A DNA stretch of 64,000 nucleotides from Vibrio taketomensis (GCF_009938165.1 NZ_AP019649.1:2604001-2668000); one strand, 5' to 3'. Shown: positions 1-9,379, counted from the first letter of the stretch. The notes: a model not told the origin generated them from the sequence alone. Numbers and translations are program-made.

Positions 1-1016
1 CGAGTGACAAATTTGCGATAGCGGAATTCTGAAGCAATTTCGACATCACAACTAATCCCAGCAATCGCTTCAAACCAGTAACGGGCAATCATACCTGCGT
101 TGTATGACGTACCACAGGCGACAATTTGAATATGTTCGGTCTTAGCAAGAATGTAAGCCGCTTTAACGCCAATCGCATCTGTAATCACCGAATCAGCAGT
201 GATTCGACCTTCCATGGTATTAATTAGTGCCGTTGGCTGCTCAAATACTTCTTTTTGCATGTAATGACGATAATTACCTTTATCTGCCGCATCATGCTCC
301 AGTTTTGATTCGGTAATCTTACGTTCAACGTGCTCACCGAGGCTATTGAATACGGTCACGTCGCGACGAGTGACTTCCGCAACATCTCCCTCTTCAAGGT
401 ACATAAAACGACGAGTCACGTTAAGCAGTGCCAACTGGTCTGAAGCAAGGAAATTTTCACCGACACCAAAGCCAATCACGATTGGGCTACCTGAACGAGC
501 GACAACCAAACGCGATGGGTCGTTACGATCCATCACCACGGTACCATAAGCACCTTCAAGCTGTTTTACTGCAGATTGCACCGCGACCAATAATGATGGT
601 GCAGAACGAAGTTCCCACTCAACCAAATGGGCAATCACTTCCGTATCTGTTTGTGACACAAATTGATAGCCACGCTCGGTCAACGTGTCACGCAACTGCT
701 CATGGTTTTCGATGATGCCATTGTGCACCACTGAAATATCACCAGAGACGTGAGGATGGGCGTTGATTTCTGAAGGCTCACCGTGTGTTGCCCATCGAGT
801 GTGAGCGATGCCAGTGCCACCAACAACATGTGCCGAATCTACCGTATCCGCCAGTTCTTGCACTTTACCTAAGCGGCGAATACGCGTTAAGTTGGATGCC
901 GAGTCAACAATGGCAACACCGGCGGAATCATAACCACGGTATTCCAGTCTTTTCAGTCCTTCTACTAAGATTTCTGCAACATCACGCTGCGCCACAGCAC
1001 CGACGATTCCACACAT
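1..1016 (-). CDS. glmS: Glutamine--fructose-6-phosphate aminotransferase, partial (3' end outside window)
   Basis: Makes glucosamine-6-phosphate from fructose-6-phosphate and glutamine, the entry step to UDP-GlcNAc for peptidoglycan and LPS; cytosolic. The visible 338 codons start MCGIVGAV, so the Cys that becomes the N-terminal nucleophile of the class II glutaminase domain is present. AHTRWATHG and VVHNGIIEN (glutamine pocket) follow, and the first SIS (isomerase) domain begins near residue 300 with [10 protein letters not shown]. The family is about 610 residues, so the C-terminal 45% lies beyond base 1. The ATG is preceded by GGAGAACAACT. It lies 83 bp downstream of the DeoR-family gene on the same strand, so the two are probably cotranscribed. 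The frame is open throughout. Confidence 0.97.
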   Translation of the reverse strand, partial: MCGIVGAVAQRDVAEILVEGLKRLEYRGYDSAGVAIVDSASNLTRIRRLGKVQELADTVDSAHVVGGTGIAHTRWATHGEPSEINAHPHVSGDISVVHNGIIENHEQLRDTLTERGYQFVSQTDTEVIAHLVEWELRSAPSLLVAVQSAVKQLEGAYGTVVMDRNDPSRLVVARSGSPIVIGFGVGENFLASDQLALLNVTRRFMYLEEGDVAEVTRRDVTVFNSLGEHVERKITESKLEHDAADKGNYRHYMQKEVFEQPTALINTMEGRITADSVITDAIGVKAAYILAKTEHIQIVACGTSYNAGMIARYWFEAIAGISCDVEIASEFRYRKFVT

Positions 1017-1099
1017 AGTTGTTCTCCATTTTTATTCCAGCGCCAGCAAGCAAAGGCACCTTGGTTCAAGATCTAATTGTTAATTTGCGATTTGTTGGA

Positions 1100-1861
1100 T
1101 TAAGCGAGAATGACACGAACGCCATGCGACTCAATTTGCTGTTGGTATTCAGCAGGTAGGTCTTTATTTGTAACCAATACGTTGATTGCATCCCAGCTCA
1201 GTTCTAAATTTGGTATTCGACGACCGATTTTTTCTGACTCAACCATAACAATGACTTCTCGAGAGACTTCTGCCATGACGTTGCTAAGCCCAACTAACTC
1301 ATTGAACGTGGTAGTTCCTCGGTCAAGATCGACGCCATCAGCACCAATAAACAGCTGATCAAAGTCATACGATCGTAGTACGGTTTCAGCGACCTTGCCT
1401 TGAAACGATTCAGAGTGTGCATCCCAGGTTCCACCCGTCATCAGCAGATGAGGCTCGTTCTCTAGTTCGTTAAGCGCATTCGCGACGATCAGTGAATTGG
1501 TCATCACAACTAAACCACGCTTATCATTTAACTGCTGAATCAACGCACCGGTCGTACTTCCGCTGTCGATCACAATTCGGTTGTGATCACGAATTAGCGT
1601 TGCAGCCGCCTCCGCCAGCTCTATCTTTCGAATCGAAACTTTACTGTTAAGTTCCTCATTAACAACTTCCGAGGGAAGTGCGATAGCTCCACCATAACGG
1701 CGTAATAATTGACCGTTCTTCTCTAATGAGGCTAAATCCTTTCTAATCGTTACCTCTGAGGTATCAAACTGATTAGAAAGTTCTTCCACACTGACTTCGC
1801 CTTTGGTGTTAACCAATAATGAAATTGCATGTCTTCTAAGTTGTGTATTTCGTTTCGACAT
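1100..1861 (-). CDS. DeoR/GlpR-family transcriptional regulator upstream of glmS
   Basis: Sugar-phosphate-responsive repressor by family. The N-terminal winged helix-turn-helix spans about residues 6-57 and carries the DeoR signature SEVTIRKDL. The C-terminal DeoRC effector domain has the phosphosugar-binding DSGSTTG motif near residue 100 and GADGVDLDRGTTT near 172. Length (253 aa) is normal. It is the gene before glmS on the same strand, which suggests control of amino-sugar synthesis; the effector could be glucosamine-6-phosphate or another hexose phosphate (inference). Its upstream region carries repeated TCGAAACTTAT elements that look like its own operator. Exact subfamily not assigned. 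Confidence 0.88.
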   Translation of the reverse strand: MSKRNTQLRRHAISLLVNTKGEVSVEELSNQFDTSEVTIRKDLASLEKNGQLLRRYGGAIALPSEVVNEELNSKVSIRKIELAEAAATLIRDHNRIVIDSGSTTGALIQQLNDKRGLVVMTNSLIVANALNELENEPHLLMTGGTWDAHSESFQGKVAETVLRSYDFDQLFIGADGVDLDRGTTTFNELVGLSNVMAEVSREVIVMVESEKIGRRIPNLELSWDAINVLVTNKDLPAEYQQQIESHGVRVILA

Positions 1862-1877
1862 TGATCAATTTACTCTT

Positions 1878-1917
1878 AGTTTCGTTTCGAAACTTATTAT
1901 ATCAAATCGAAACTTAT
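1878..1917. promoter_or_regulatory. Candidate operator of the DeoR-family regulator
   Basis: Two exact direct repeats TCGAAACTTAT lie at 1887-1897 and 1907-1917, 20 bp apart (about two helical turns). The first also forms an inverted repeat AGTTTCG (1878-1884) / CGAAACT (1888-1894). This sits 17-56 bp upstream of the regulator's ATG (1861). TTTCG-type repeats are typical of DeoR-family operators, so autoregulation is likely but unproven. Confidence 0.5.
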
Positions 1918-1994
1918 GCGTCTATTTATTTTGAACCAAAAATTAATCTTTAGCGATAAAACCTTGTCCTAAGACAATTCTTAAGCAGTGATAT

Positions 1995-2006
1995 TGAATT
2001 GATTCG
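1995..2006. promoter_or_regulatory. Cra (FruR)-like site upstream of pykF
   Basis: TGAATTGATTCG differs at two positions from the Cra consensus TGAATCGATTCA. A second, weaker match TGAATTGATGCA is at 2254-2265. Cra represses pykF in E. coli, which makes the placement plausible; binding in Vibrio is an inference. Confidence 0.4.
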
Positions 2007-2090
2007 GTGGTAGAATTCGCAACCGAAAAGAAAAAATTACAGAATTAGGCGTCATTTAATTGCAATCATAGACAACTAAGTTGATATAAA

Positions 2091-2104
2091 TCACATTAAA
2101 TGGC
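2091..2104. promoter_or_regulatory. FNR-like site upstream of pykF
   Basis: TTGATATAAATCAC matches 9 of 10 defined positions of the FNR consensus TTGAT-N4-ATCAA. The right half (TCACA) also fits CRP, but the left half does not. This would link pyruvate kinase expression to oxygen supply. Confidence 0.4.
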
Positions 2105-2326
2105 GTAACATCAATGTCAAAACGGTCATAAAATGACTAAATTTGGCGAAAGACTTTCAAAACTGGAGCAAGACTAGAAGGCGTAACTACACTGTAGGTT
2201 TGTTAAAGCAAATTTACTCGAGCCATCCTTGCTGCAGCCTGAGTATTGAGCACTGAATTGATGCAATACTCGAATAAAAACCAAGTTTGAAATTGTAACT
2301 ATATTATTTACCGGAGAGTATCTTCC

Positions 2327-3739
2327 ATGAAAAAGACCAAAATCGTTTGTACGATTGGCCCTAAAACTGAATCTGTTGAGAAGCTAACTGAACTTGTGAA
2401 CGCAGGCATGAACGTAATGCGTCTAAACTTCTCTCACGGTGACTACGCAGAACACGGCACTCGTATCGATAACTTCCGTAAAGTAATGGAAGCGACTGGT
2501 AAACAACTTGCAATCCTTCTAGACACTAAAGGTCCAGAAATCCGCACTATCAAACTAGAAGGCGGCAACGACGTTAACCTAGTAGCTGGTCAAGAATTCA
2601 CTTTCACAACTGACGCAACAGTTGTTGGTAACGCTCAAACTGTAGCTGTTACTTACCCAGGTTTCGCTAAAGACCTATCTGCTGGTAACACAATCCTAGT
2701 AGATGACGGCCTAATCGAGATGGAAGTTATCTCTACAACTGAAACTGAAGTTAAATGTAAAGTTCTTAACAACGGTGCACTTGGCGAAAACAAAGGCGTT
2801 AACCTACCTGGCGTTTCTGTTCAACTTCCAGCTCTATCTGAAAAAGACAAAAACGACCTTAAATTCGGTTGTGAGCAAGGCGTTGATTTCGTTGCAGCAT
2901 CTTTCATCCGTAAAGCAGCTGACGTGAAAGAAATCCGTGAAGTTCTAAACGCAAACGGCGGCGAGAACATCCACATCATTTCTAAGATCGAAAACCAAGA
3001 AGGTGTTGATAACTTCGATGAGATCCTAGAACTTTCTGACGGTATCATGGTTGCTCGTGGTGACCTAGGTGTTGAAATCCCAGCTGAAGAAGTAATCTTC
3101 GCTCAGAAGATGATGATCGAGAAATGTAACCGTGCACGTAAAGTAGTTATCACTGCTACTCAAATGCTAGATTCTATGATCAACAACCCACGCCCTACTC
3201 GTGCAGAAGCAGGCGACGTTGCTAACGCAATCATGGACGGTACTGACGCAGTAATGCTTTCTGGCGAAACAGCAAAAGGTAAATACCCAGTTGAAGCGGT
3301 ATCTATCATGGCTCAAATCGCGAACCGTACTGATTCAGCTCTAAAAGCTGAGCTAGGTTCACGTCTAGACAGCCCACGCCTACGCATCACTGAAGCAGTA
3401 TGTAAAGGTGCGGTAGACACTGCTGAGAAACTAGCAGCACCACTAATCATCGTTGCAACTGAAGGCGGTAAATCAGCTCGCTCAGTACGTAAGTACTTCC
3501 CAACTGCAAGCATCATCGCGCTAACTACTAACCAAAAAACTGCAGCACAACTAGTTCTAACTAAAGGTGTTCGCCCAGTTCTTGTTGATTCAATCGACAG
3601 CACTGATGACTTCTACAAAAACGGTAAAGAGTACGCTCTAACTTCTGGTTTTGGTAAGAAAGGCGACATCGTTGTTATGGTTTCTGGTGCACTAGTGGCT
3701 TCAGGTACAACAAACACAGCATCTGTACACGTTCTATAA
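2327..3739 (+). CDS. pykF: Pyruvate kinase I
   Basis: Last step of glycolysis: phosphoenolpyruvate + ADP to pyruvate + ATP; cytosolic tetramer. 470 residues, the usual size of the fructose-1,6-bisphosphate-activated PykF type. Visible motifs: N-terminal KIVCTIGP, substrate loop MRLNFSHGD, catalytic lysine and metal ligand region [21 protein letters not shown], and [12 protein letters not shown]. Codons are strongly biased (GGT, CGT, AAC, GAA), fitting a highly expressed gene. The ATG follows a CCGGAGAG ribosome-binding site. It has its own long leader and its own terminator, so it is monocistronic. Upstream Cra-like and FNR-like sequences suggest carbon and oxygen control. Confidence 0.97.
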   Translation: MKKTKIVCTIGPKTESVEKLTELVNAGMNVMRLNFSHGDYAEHGTRIDNFRKVMEATGKQLAILLDTKGPEIRTIKLEGGNDVNLVAGQEFTFTTDATVVGNAQTVAVTYPGFAKDLSAGNTILVDDGLIEMEVISTTETEVKCKVLNNGALGENKGVNLPGVSVQLPALSEKDKNDLKFGCEQGVDFVAASFIRKAADVKEIREVLNANGGENIHIISKIENQEGVDNFDEILELSDGIMVARGDLGVEIPAEEVIFAQKMMIEKCNRARKVVITATQMLDSMINNPRPTRAEAGDVANAIMDGTDAVMLSGETAKGKYPVEAVSIMAQIANRTDSALKAELGSRLDSPRLRITEAVCKGAVDTAEKLAAPLIIVATEGGKSARSVRKYFPTASIIALTTNQKTAAQLVLTKGVRPVLVDSIDSTDDFYKNGKEYALTSGFGKKGDIVVMVSGALVASGTTNTASVHVL

Positions 3740-3767
3740 TTTATTAACGTATACAAGCAGTTAAATA

Positions 3768-3794
3768 AAAAGAGGGCTATGCCCTCTTTTTTTA
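3768..3794 (+). terminator. Terminator of pykF
   Basis: Stem AGAGGGC / GCCCTCT (3771-3777, 3781-3787) with loop TAT, followed by a run of seven T. Confidence 0.9.
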
Positions 3795-3908
3795 TATACT
3801 CGCTTGCCTCGCTATAAACTAGATTGTATATTCGCGCAAAAGTACTACGTACTGTTTAATCAGATTCAAGGTTGAAGTAGCTCTGATTGCTAAAGCGAGG
3901 ATTGTATA

Positions 3909-4568
3909 GTGCCAAGCCCAACATTAACTGACAAAGTGGCTAAGATGATTCGCCACGACATCTTAGTGGGAAATTATAAACCCAGTGAAAAACTGGTTGT
4001 TGCTGAGCTTAAGAAACGCTACGACGTTGGAGCCTCACCAATTCGCGAAGCATTGGTTCAGCTTTCATGGTCAAAGTTTGTGATCGTAGAGCCACAAAAA
4101 GGCTGTTGGGTTGCGCCGATTTCCGAGCAAGAGCTTTCTGATCTGCATGAAAGTTTGAGGGTGGTCGCACCGGTATTGCTAAGGCAGTCTATTTCGTTGG
4201 GTGACGAAGGTTGGGAACTAGAATTGCTCACCGCCTATCACAAGCTTGCACGTTTAAAAAACACTCAAGAGGAATATGAGTGGATTGAATGGCAAAATCG
4301 TCAACGCCACTTCCACGAGTCCCTACTCAGCGCGGCGTCATCTAAAATTATGTTGGTATTCTTCAATGAGCTGCTCAATCAACTGCAGCGCTATCGCTTC
4401 CACGCGATTTGTAATGGAATGAATTGCCAAGCGATAAATATTGATGAGTATGAATCGATCATCAAATCCGTATTGGCTAAAGATACTGAAGGTGCGATAG
4501 AAAAGTACCAACACCTCGTTTCAAATACGGTATTGCAGCTAGACCTTGCGTTTAGTCCAGCTGCGTAA
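3909..4568 (+). CDS. GntR-family (FCD subfamily) transcriptional regulator
   Basis: 219-residue DNA-binding regulator. The N-terminal winged helix spans about residues 1-70, with the GntR recognition signature SPIREALVQL near 42-51. The C-terminal helical FCD-type domain (about 80-210) usually binds an organic acid through a metal. It resembles the CsiR/GabC branch (the ELKKRYDVGASPIREAL pattern). The start is GTG at 3909, with GAGG at 3896-3899. It follows pykF but is separated by a terminator. The target genes cannot be told from the sequence. Confidence 0.8.
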   Translation: MPSPTLTDKVAKMIRHDILVGNYKPSEKLVVAELKKRYDVGASPIREALVQLSWSKFVIVEPQKGCWVAPISEQELSDLHESLRVVAPVLLRQSISLGDEGWELELLTAYHKLARLKNTQEEYEWIEWQNRQRHFHESLLSAASSKIMLVFFNELLNQLQRYRFHAICNGMNCQAINIDEYESIIKSVLAKDTEGAIEKYQHLVSNTVLQLDLAFSPAA

Positions 4569-4596
4569 ATACACAAAGATTTAGCCGACTTGTGGT

Positions 4597-5286
4597 TTAT
4601 TCTTCAAGTCGGTATACCACCTCAACGCGATCTCGAATAACGATGGTTGAATCTTGATAACCATTAGATTCGCTCTTCATATCCATACTCATCGCACGCA
4701 TTAATACCGGTTTAGCACTATTGCCGTTATAGTTGATTTCCCAAACCTTATCTAAATCTCGATCAAAACCTTTCGCTAAAGATTTTGCTTTGCTCTGCGC
4801 ATCTTCAATTGCAGCACTACGTGCTTGCTGTTGATATTTCGCTTCGTCTTTAACTTTCAAGGTAATGTTGTCGACTTGGTTAATACCAGAACTTAACGCC
4901 GTATCTAAGTACTGGTTCAGCTTATCAAGATCATCCACTGTAACGGTGACGGTGCGGCTTGCTCGATAGCCAACCAACTCAGCCTGGCCTTGTTTTGGAT
5001 AGTGATATTGAGGAGCAATGTATAGGTTAGTACTGGTAATATCATCTGCTGTTACACCTTGCTTTTTCAAACTCGCAAGGAATGCACTAACCGCTTTATC
5101 CACGCTTTGCTTCGACTGCTCAGCCGTCATCGTGGTCTCTACCACCTGTACCGAAAACTCTGCCATATCAGGCTTGGCAACAACTTCACCATAACCAGTG
5201 GTTGTAAGATGAGGAAAGTTGTAATCACTCGCCATCGCGCCAAAGCTTGTTGTGAGCATCAATACCGCCAAGGATAACTTATTCAT
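4597..5286 (-). CDS. SIMPL-domain (DUF541/YggE-like) periplasmic protein
   Basis: 229 residues beginning MNKLSLAVLMLTTSFGAMAS, a clear Sec signal peptide cleaved after AMA. The rest is the SIMPL/DUF541 fold, which starts with the typical TTGYGEVVAKPDMAEFSV strand and has GYRASRTVTVTVDDLDKL in the middle. The E. coli relative YggE is reported to lower oxidative stress; the molecular activity is unknown. I chose the ATG at 5286, preceded by AAGGCG, over the longer frame (5331), because the signal peptide then sits at the N terminus. It converges with the GntR-family gene at 4568. Confidence 0.85.
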   Translation of the reverse strand: MNKLSLAVLMLTTSFGAMASDYNFPHLTTTGYGEVVAKPDMAEFSVQVVETTMTAEQSKQSVDKAVSAFLASLKKQGVTADDITSTNLYIAPQYHYPKQGQAELVGYRASRTVTVTVDDLDKLNQYLDTALSSGINQVDNITLKVKDEAKYQQQARSAAIEDAQSKAKSLAKGFDRDLDKVWEINYNGNSAKPVLMRAMSMDMKSESNGYQDSTIVIRDRVEVVYRLEE

Positions 5287-5393
5287 ATCTATCGCCTTAT
5301 TCCTGTCACTGAGACACTGTTCTAAATACATAATAAGCCTAACAGATGATTAAACCAGCACCTTGACTGTAAACTGACATAACTTTAACTAAG

Positions 5394-6290
5394 TCAGCTC
5401 GGTAAAATAACCCGCGAGTGATTGATGATGGCATCAGAAATTGATTTTAAAATACCGGTTTCTAGCTGCCAGTGATGCCAATAAATGCGCTGAGAAAGGA
5501 AAAATCCCGGTGTGATATCTACCAGCCATCCCTGTTCTAATTCCTCTTCAATTTGCAGCCTTGGAATAAGACAATAAGCAACACCATTCAGTGCAAGTTT
5601 GACAAACGCTTCGGAGCTACGCACGGTATGTTTCAGTACACTGCCTTTGGGTAAATTGAAGTGCTGATGCAAAAAGCGATCGTTCATATCATCATGAAAG
5701 TCATAGGCAAGTGTTGGCGCTTCAAGCAATGAATCTCGATTTACTCCATCAGGAAAATAGTGCTGAGCAAATTCAGGGCTTGCGACACATAGATAATCCA
5801 CTCGTCCTAAGTAATCGGCATCACAGCCGGGAATGGATTGGGATTCTAAACTGATTGCGCCAGCCACCTCCCCGTTACGCAGTTTTTCAAGCGTTCGCCC
5901 CTCATCATCAACCACTAAATTGAGCGCAACACGCTCACGCTTCAGCAGATCACTTAATGCTGGTAACAACCACGTCGCTAAACTGTCGGCGTTAGTGGCC
6001 AGCGAAAGCTGTAGTGGTTGATAGCTGGCATCATTGCGTAACTCAGGCACCAAATCGCTTTCCAATAATCTGACTCGACGATAAAGACCTAATAGCTTTT
6101 TGCCAATTGGCGTTGGTTTAGGAGGTTGCTCACGGATCAGCGCAGGTTGGGCGAGAAACTTCTCAAGCTGCTTTATCCGCTGAGAAACCGCTGATTGAGA
6201 GATAAATAACTGCTCTGCTGCATGTTCAAAACTGCCAAATTGTACAATGGCATCCAATGCTTCTATCCATTTGTAATCTAAACCACGCAT
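5394..6290 (-). CDS. argP: LysR-family regulator ArgP (IciA)
   Basis: 298-residue LysR-type regulator that in E. coli senses lysine and arginine and activates argO, the divergent gene here. The N-terminal HTH (about 4-60) contains [10 protein letters not shown] and the hallmark [34 protein letters not shown] is typical of ArgP. The remainder is the periplasmic-binding-like effector domain. The ATG at 6290 is chosen over the upstream 6311 start because AAGGAAAAG lies just before it and the family starts at the equivalent of MRGLDYKW. The 132-bp gap to argO must hold both promoters. Confidence 0.88.
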   Translation of the reverse strand: MRGLDYKWIEALDAIVQFGSFEHAAEQLFISQSAVSQRIKQLEKFLAQPALIREQPPKPTPIGKKLLGLYRRVRLLESDLVPELRNDASYQPLQLSLATNADSLATWLLPALSDLLKRERVALNLVVDDEGRTLEKLRNGEVAGAISLESQSIPGCDADYLGRVDYLCVASPEFAQHYFPDGVNRDSLLEAPTLAYDFHDDMNDRFLHQHFNLPKGSVLKHTVRSSEAFVKLALNGVAYCLIPRLQIEEELEQGWLVDITPGFFLSQRIYWHHWQLETGILKSISDAIINHSRVILPS

Positions 6291-6422
6291 CACTCTTTTC
6301 CTTCGCGTCATTATTTTTATCGCATAAGCACTACTTATATTACATTAAAATCATTAAATATACTTATCTTGGCTAACCCGTTATCTTCGCTGCATCTTTT
6401 ACCCTCACTTGGAGAGAAAACA

Positions 6423-7052
6423 GTGAACTTTTGGGTTTTGTTACAAGGATTTAGTCTTGGTGCGACGATGATTATTCCAATCGGTGCGCAAAATGCCTAC
6501 GTGCTTAACCAAGGTATTAAACGCCAACATCATCTAACCACAGCGATCACCTGTAGCCTTCTTGATACCATTTTTATTTCGCTGGGGATCTTTGGTGGCG
6601 GCGCACTCTTGTCGCAAAACGAATTGTTGTTAACGGCTGTCACTCTGGGTGGTATTGCCTTTCTTTCTATCTATGGTGCATTAGCGTTAAAAAGCGCATT
6701 TCGCGATCCAGCCACACAAGAAAAGGCGCAGCACATGGTCGCTCGTGGTCGCAGAACCGTAATTCTGGGTGCTATGGCCGTGACGATTCTAAACCCACAT
6801 CTGTATCTCGATACGGTGGTAATCTTGGGCTCGATTGGTGGGCAGTTTGAAGGTCAGGACCGACTCTCGTTTGCACTCGGTACCATTATGGCTTCATTTG
6901 CTTGGTTCTATACGCTATCGATCGGCGCGGCCAAATTAGGGCCAACCTTGTCGAAACCTAAGGTAAAAAAAGGCATCGATATTCTGGTAGCTATTATGAT
7001 GTTCACCATTGCCTCTGTACTAGCAAATGGATTAATTGAACAATATTGGTGA
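6423..7052 (+). CDS. argO: LysE/ArgO-family amino-acid exporter
   Basis: Inner-membrane exporter of basic amino acids (arginine, probably lysine). 209 residues with about six hydrophobic segments. The N-terminal GFSLGATMIIPIGAQNAYVLNQG is the LysE/ArgO family hallmark, and NPHLYLDTVVILGSIGGQF is the conserved mid-protein motif. I chose GTG at 6423, after GGAG (6411-6414), over TTG at 6369: the shorter form starts directly at the first membrane segment and matches the usual length. Divergent from argP, its expected activator. Confidence 0.9.
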   Translation: MNFWVLLQGFSLGATMIIPIGAQNAYVLNQGIKRQHHLTTAITCSLLDTIFISLGIFGGGALLSQNELLLTAVTLGGIAFLSIYGALALKSAFRDPATQEKAQHMVARGRRTVILGAMAVTILNPHLYLDTVVILGSIGGQFEGQDRLSFALGTIMASFAWFYTLSIGAAKLGPTLSKPKVKKGIDILVAIMMFTIASVLANGLIEQYW

Positions 7053-7054
7053 TA

Positions 7055-7085
7055 AAAAAAGCGAGGCTAAATGCCTCGCTTTTTC
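7055..7085. terminator. Bidirectional terminator between argO and the mscS homologue
   Basis: AAAAAGCGAGGC / GCCTCGCTTTTT with loop TAAAT; A run on the left and T run on the right, so it can serve both convergent genes. Confidence 0.9.
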
Positions 7086-7104
7086 ATAAACTTAATCGAA
7101 GAGA

Positions 7105-7971
7105 TTATGCATCGACTTTGTTTAGATGCACATCCATCTGTGGGAATGGAATTTCGATACCGGCTGCATCCAATGCTTCTTTGATTGCTTGAGTTGAATC
7201 GAAGTATACATCCCAGTAATCCGCAGTGTTACACCATGGGCGCACAACGAAGTTTACTGATGAGTCAGCCAGTGCTACTACACCGATAGTAATATCAGGA
7301 TCTTTAAGGATACGTGGATCTTTTTCCAATGTTTCACGGATAACTTGTTTGGTCAGTTTTAGATCTGAGCTGTAAGAAACACCAATCATCAGGTCAACAC
7401 GGCGAGTGTCATGACGTGAGTAGTTAGTAATTGGAGAGCCAATGACACCTGAGTTTGGTACCACTACCATCTTGTTATCTGGTGTTTTTAGTACGGTTTG
7501 GAAAATTTGGATAGCTTCTACGCTGCCCGCAACACCTGATACTTCTACATAATCGCCAGATTTAAACGGACGGAAAGCCACAATCAACACGCCAGCGGCA
7601 AAGTTAGATAGTGAACCTTGTAGTGCTAGACCAATTGCTAGGCCTGCTGCACCGATTACAGCAACCACTGAAGCAGTTTGCACACCAATACGGCTCAATG
7701 CCGCGATTAGCACGATAACGAATAGCGTGTAACGTACGATGCCGTGTAGAAACTCAACAACCGCTTTGTCCATCTTCTTCTTATCAAGCATTTTAGCAAC
7801 GCTGTTCGCGATCGCTTTCGCTACGATATTACCGATAAACAGAATCAGAATCGCTGAAATGATATTCACACCGTACTGAACCAATAAATCAGAGTTACCC
7901 TCTAACCAAGTTTGAGCTTGAGAAAGGCCATCTACCAATGGAGTTTCAATCCCCTTTGACTCACCTGCCAT
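7105..7971 (-). CDS. mscS: Small-conductance mechanosensitive channel, MscS family
   Basis: 288 residues, the size of E. coli MscS. Inner-membrane channel that opens under membrane tension to release solutes on hypo-osmotic shock. Three N-terminal membrane helices; the pore-lining TM3 shows the Gly/Ala packing pattern VIGAAGLAIGLALQGSLSNFAAG. Then comes the MscS beta domain (FRPFKSGDYVEVSGVAGSVEAI) and the alpha/beta cytoplasmic cage ending near IPFPQMDVHL. Convergent with argO and followed by the shared terminator. Confidence 0.93.
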   Translation of the reverse strand: MAGESKGIETPLVDGLSQAQTWLEGNSDLLVQYGVNIISAILILFIGNIVAKAIANSVAKMLDKKKMDKAVVEFLHGIVRYTLFVIVLIAALSRIGVQTASVVAVIGAAGLAIGLALQGSLSNFAAGVLIVAFRPFKSGDYVEVSGVAGSVEAIQIFQTVLKTPDNKMVVVPNSGVIGSPITNYSRHDTRRVDLMIGVSYSSDLKLTKQVIRETLEKDPRILKDPDITIGVVALADSSVNFVVRPWCNTADYWDVYFDSTQAIKEALDAAGIEIPFPQMDVHLNKVDA

Positions 7972-8292
7972 ATAATTTTCCTCTTCTTTGAATAGGCTAA
8001 CTAACCTAGTACTGCTTTAATTTAACGACAATATCCCTATTGTTGACTGAACCTTTTGCCAGTTTCGCGGCAAAATAGCCCATTTTGTTACTTTAGAAAA
8101 GTAAAGATTGTGCAAAGACAATCGAAAACAAAAGGTTAACTTTGTGCAATCACACTAACCAGTTAAAGCCTACGCACTTGAACTTAGTTTCGCCACAATT
8201 TTTATGCATATAGATTCAAAGTCTTACGCGTTTTCATGACATAAAACCCGCTCAATGAGCGGGTTTTTAAAACGATTAATTCTAACGAAGAA
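7972..8292. other. 321-bp region between fba and the mscS homologue
   Basis: Holds the mscS 5' region and the fba terminator. Two small inverted repeats are present: ACAATA/TATTGT (8028-8043) and TTTTGCC/GGCAAAA (8054-8075). No ORF or known RNA recognised. Confidence 0.5.
8247..8272. terminator. Terminator downstream of fba
   Basis: AAAACCCGCTCA / TGAGCGGGTTTT, flanked by A on the left and T on the right. It lies just after the fba stop codon on the minus strand and is usable in both directions. Confidence 0.85.
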
Positions 8293-9300
8293 TCATAGTA
8301 CGTCGATTGCGTTTAGGTCAGCGAATGCTTTCTCTAGACGTGCAACCATTGACTCTTGACCAGCACGTAGCCATACGCGTGGGTCGTAGAATTTCTTGTT
8401 AGGAGCCGCTTCACCAGTTGGGTTACCGATTTGACCTTGTAGGTAATCGTGGTTCTTAGCTTCGTATTGACGGATGCCGTCCCAAGTTGCCCACTGTGTA
8501 TCTGTATCGATGTTCATTTTGATAACACCGTAAGAGATAGACTCTTTGATTTCAGCTTCTGAAGAACCTGAACCACCGTGGAATACGAAGTTTAGCGCGT
8601 TTGGAGCGATACCAAATTTCTCAGCACAGTATGCTTGAGAATCACGTAGGATAGTTGGAGTAAGAACAACGTTACCTGCTTGGTATACACCGTGTACGTT
8701 ACCGAAAGATGCTGCGATAGTGAAACGGTGGCTGATTGGGCTTAGTTTCTCGTATGCGTATGCAACGTCTTCAGGAGAAGTGTATAGCTCAGAAGAATCC
8801 ATATCTGAGTTGTCTACGCCATCTTCTTCACCACCAGTACAACCTAGTTCAAACTCTAGAGTCATACCCATTTTTTCCATACGAGCTAGGTACTTAGCAC
8901 ATGTTTCGATGTTTTCTTCTAGAGACTCTTCAGATAGGTCGATCATGTGAGAAGAGAATAGAGGCTTACCAGTTTGAGCGAAGAACTCTTCACCTGCGTC
9001 TAGTAGACCGTCGATCCATGGTAGAAGTTTCTTAGCCGCGTGGTCAGTGTGAAGAATTACTGGCACACCGTAAGTTTCTGCTACAGCGTGAACGTATTTA
9101 GCACCCGCTACAGCGCCAAGGATTTGTGCACCTTGACCTTCTAGTTTAACGCCTTTACCGCAGAAGAATGCAGCACCGCCGTTAGAGAACTGAACAACTA
9201 CTGGAGCTTTAACTTTAGAAGCAGCTTCAAGAACACCGTTGATAGAGTCAGTGTTAACTACGTTAACTGCTGGTAGTGCAAAGTTGTTCTCTTTAGCAAT
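8293..9300 (-). pseudogene. fba: Class II fructose-bisphosphate aldolase with disrupted 5' end (start and first 23 codons missing)
   Basis: Class II (zinc) aldolase, interconverting fructose-1,6-bisphosphate with DHAP and glyceraldehyde-3-phosphate. The open frame from 9300 to 8293 encodes 335 residues, equivalent to residues 24-358 of the E. coli enzyme. It starts I-AKENNFALPAVN and retains ILHTDHAAKKLLPW (catalytic Asp, zinc His), ELGCTGGEEDGVDN, NFVFHGGSGSSEAEI and KMNIDTDTQWATW. Directly upstream is an in-frame TGA (9303-9301). No ATG, GTG or TTG occurs in frame before GTG at 9066, which would remove about 100 residues. Only ATT (9300) could start the long form. AGGA at 9322-9319 looks like the original ribosome-binding site. 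Usually an essential gene, so this may be a sequence error, a real deletion, or non-canonical initiation. Confidence 0.75.
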
Positions 9301-9367
9301 TCAAAATCTTTAGACTAGTCCTATTTATCTGTCGTTTTAAAATTAAAACTTACTAATTTATGATTCT

Positions 9368-9379
9368 GCAAACGTTTGC
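9368..9379. promoter_or_regulatory. LacI/PurR-type palindrome upstream of fba
   Basis: GCAAACGTTTGC is a perfect 12-bp palindrome in the 163-bp pgk-fba gap. It matches the core of PurR and other LacI-family operators. Similar sites lie between tkt and metK. Confidence 0.4.

Larger units (their letters stand above)
1862..2326. other. 465-bp divergent regulatory region between the deoR-type gene and pykF
   Basis: No convincing ORF. It holds the candidate DeoR operator (1878-1917), a Cra-like site (1995-2006), an FNR-like site (2091-2104), and a leader hairpin GAGTATTG/CAATACTC (2241-2248, 2264-2271) whose loop contains a second Cra-like sequence. A weak HexR-like sequence TGTAACTATATTATT lies at 2294-2308 just before the pykF ribosome-binding site (GGAG at 2313-2316). 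Confidence 0.6.

Noticed and set aside
8028..8075. Two small inverted repeats upstream of the mscS homologue
   Set aside because: 6-7 bp arms are expected by chance in AT-rich DNA; no known consensus.
8293..9066. Short aldolase form starting at GTG 9066
   Set aside because: It would remove about 100 residues including the first strands of the barrel; upstream sequence is clearly coding (AKENNFALPAVN and onward).
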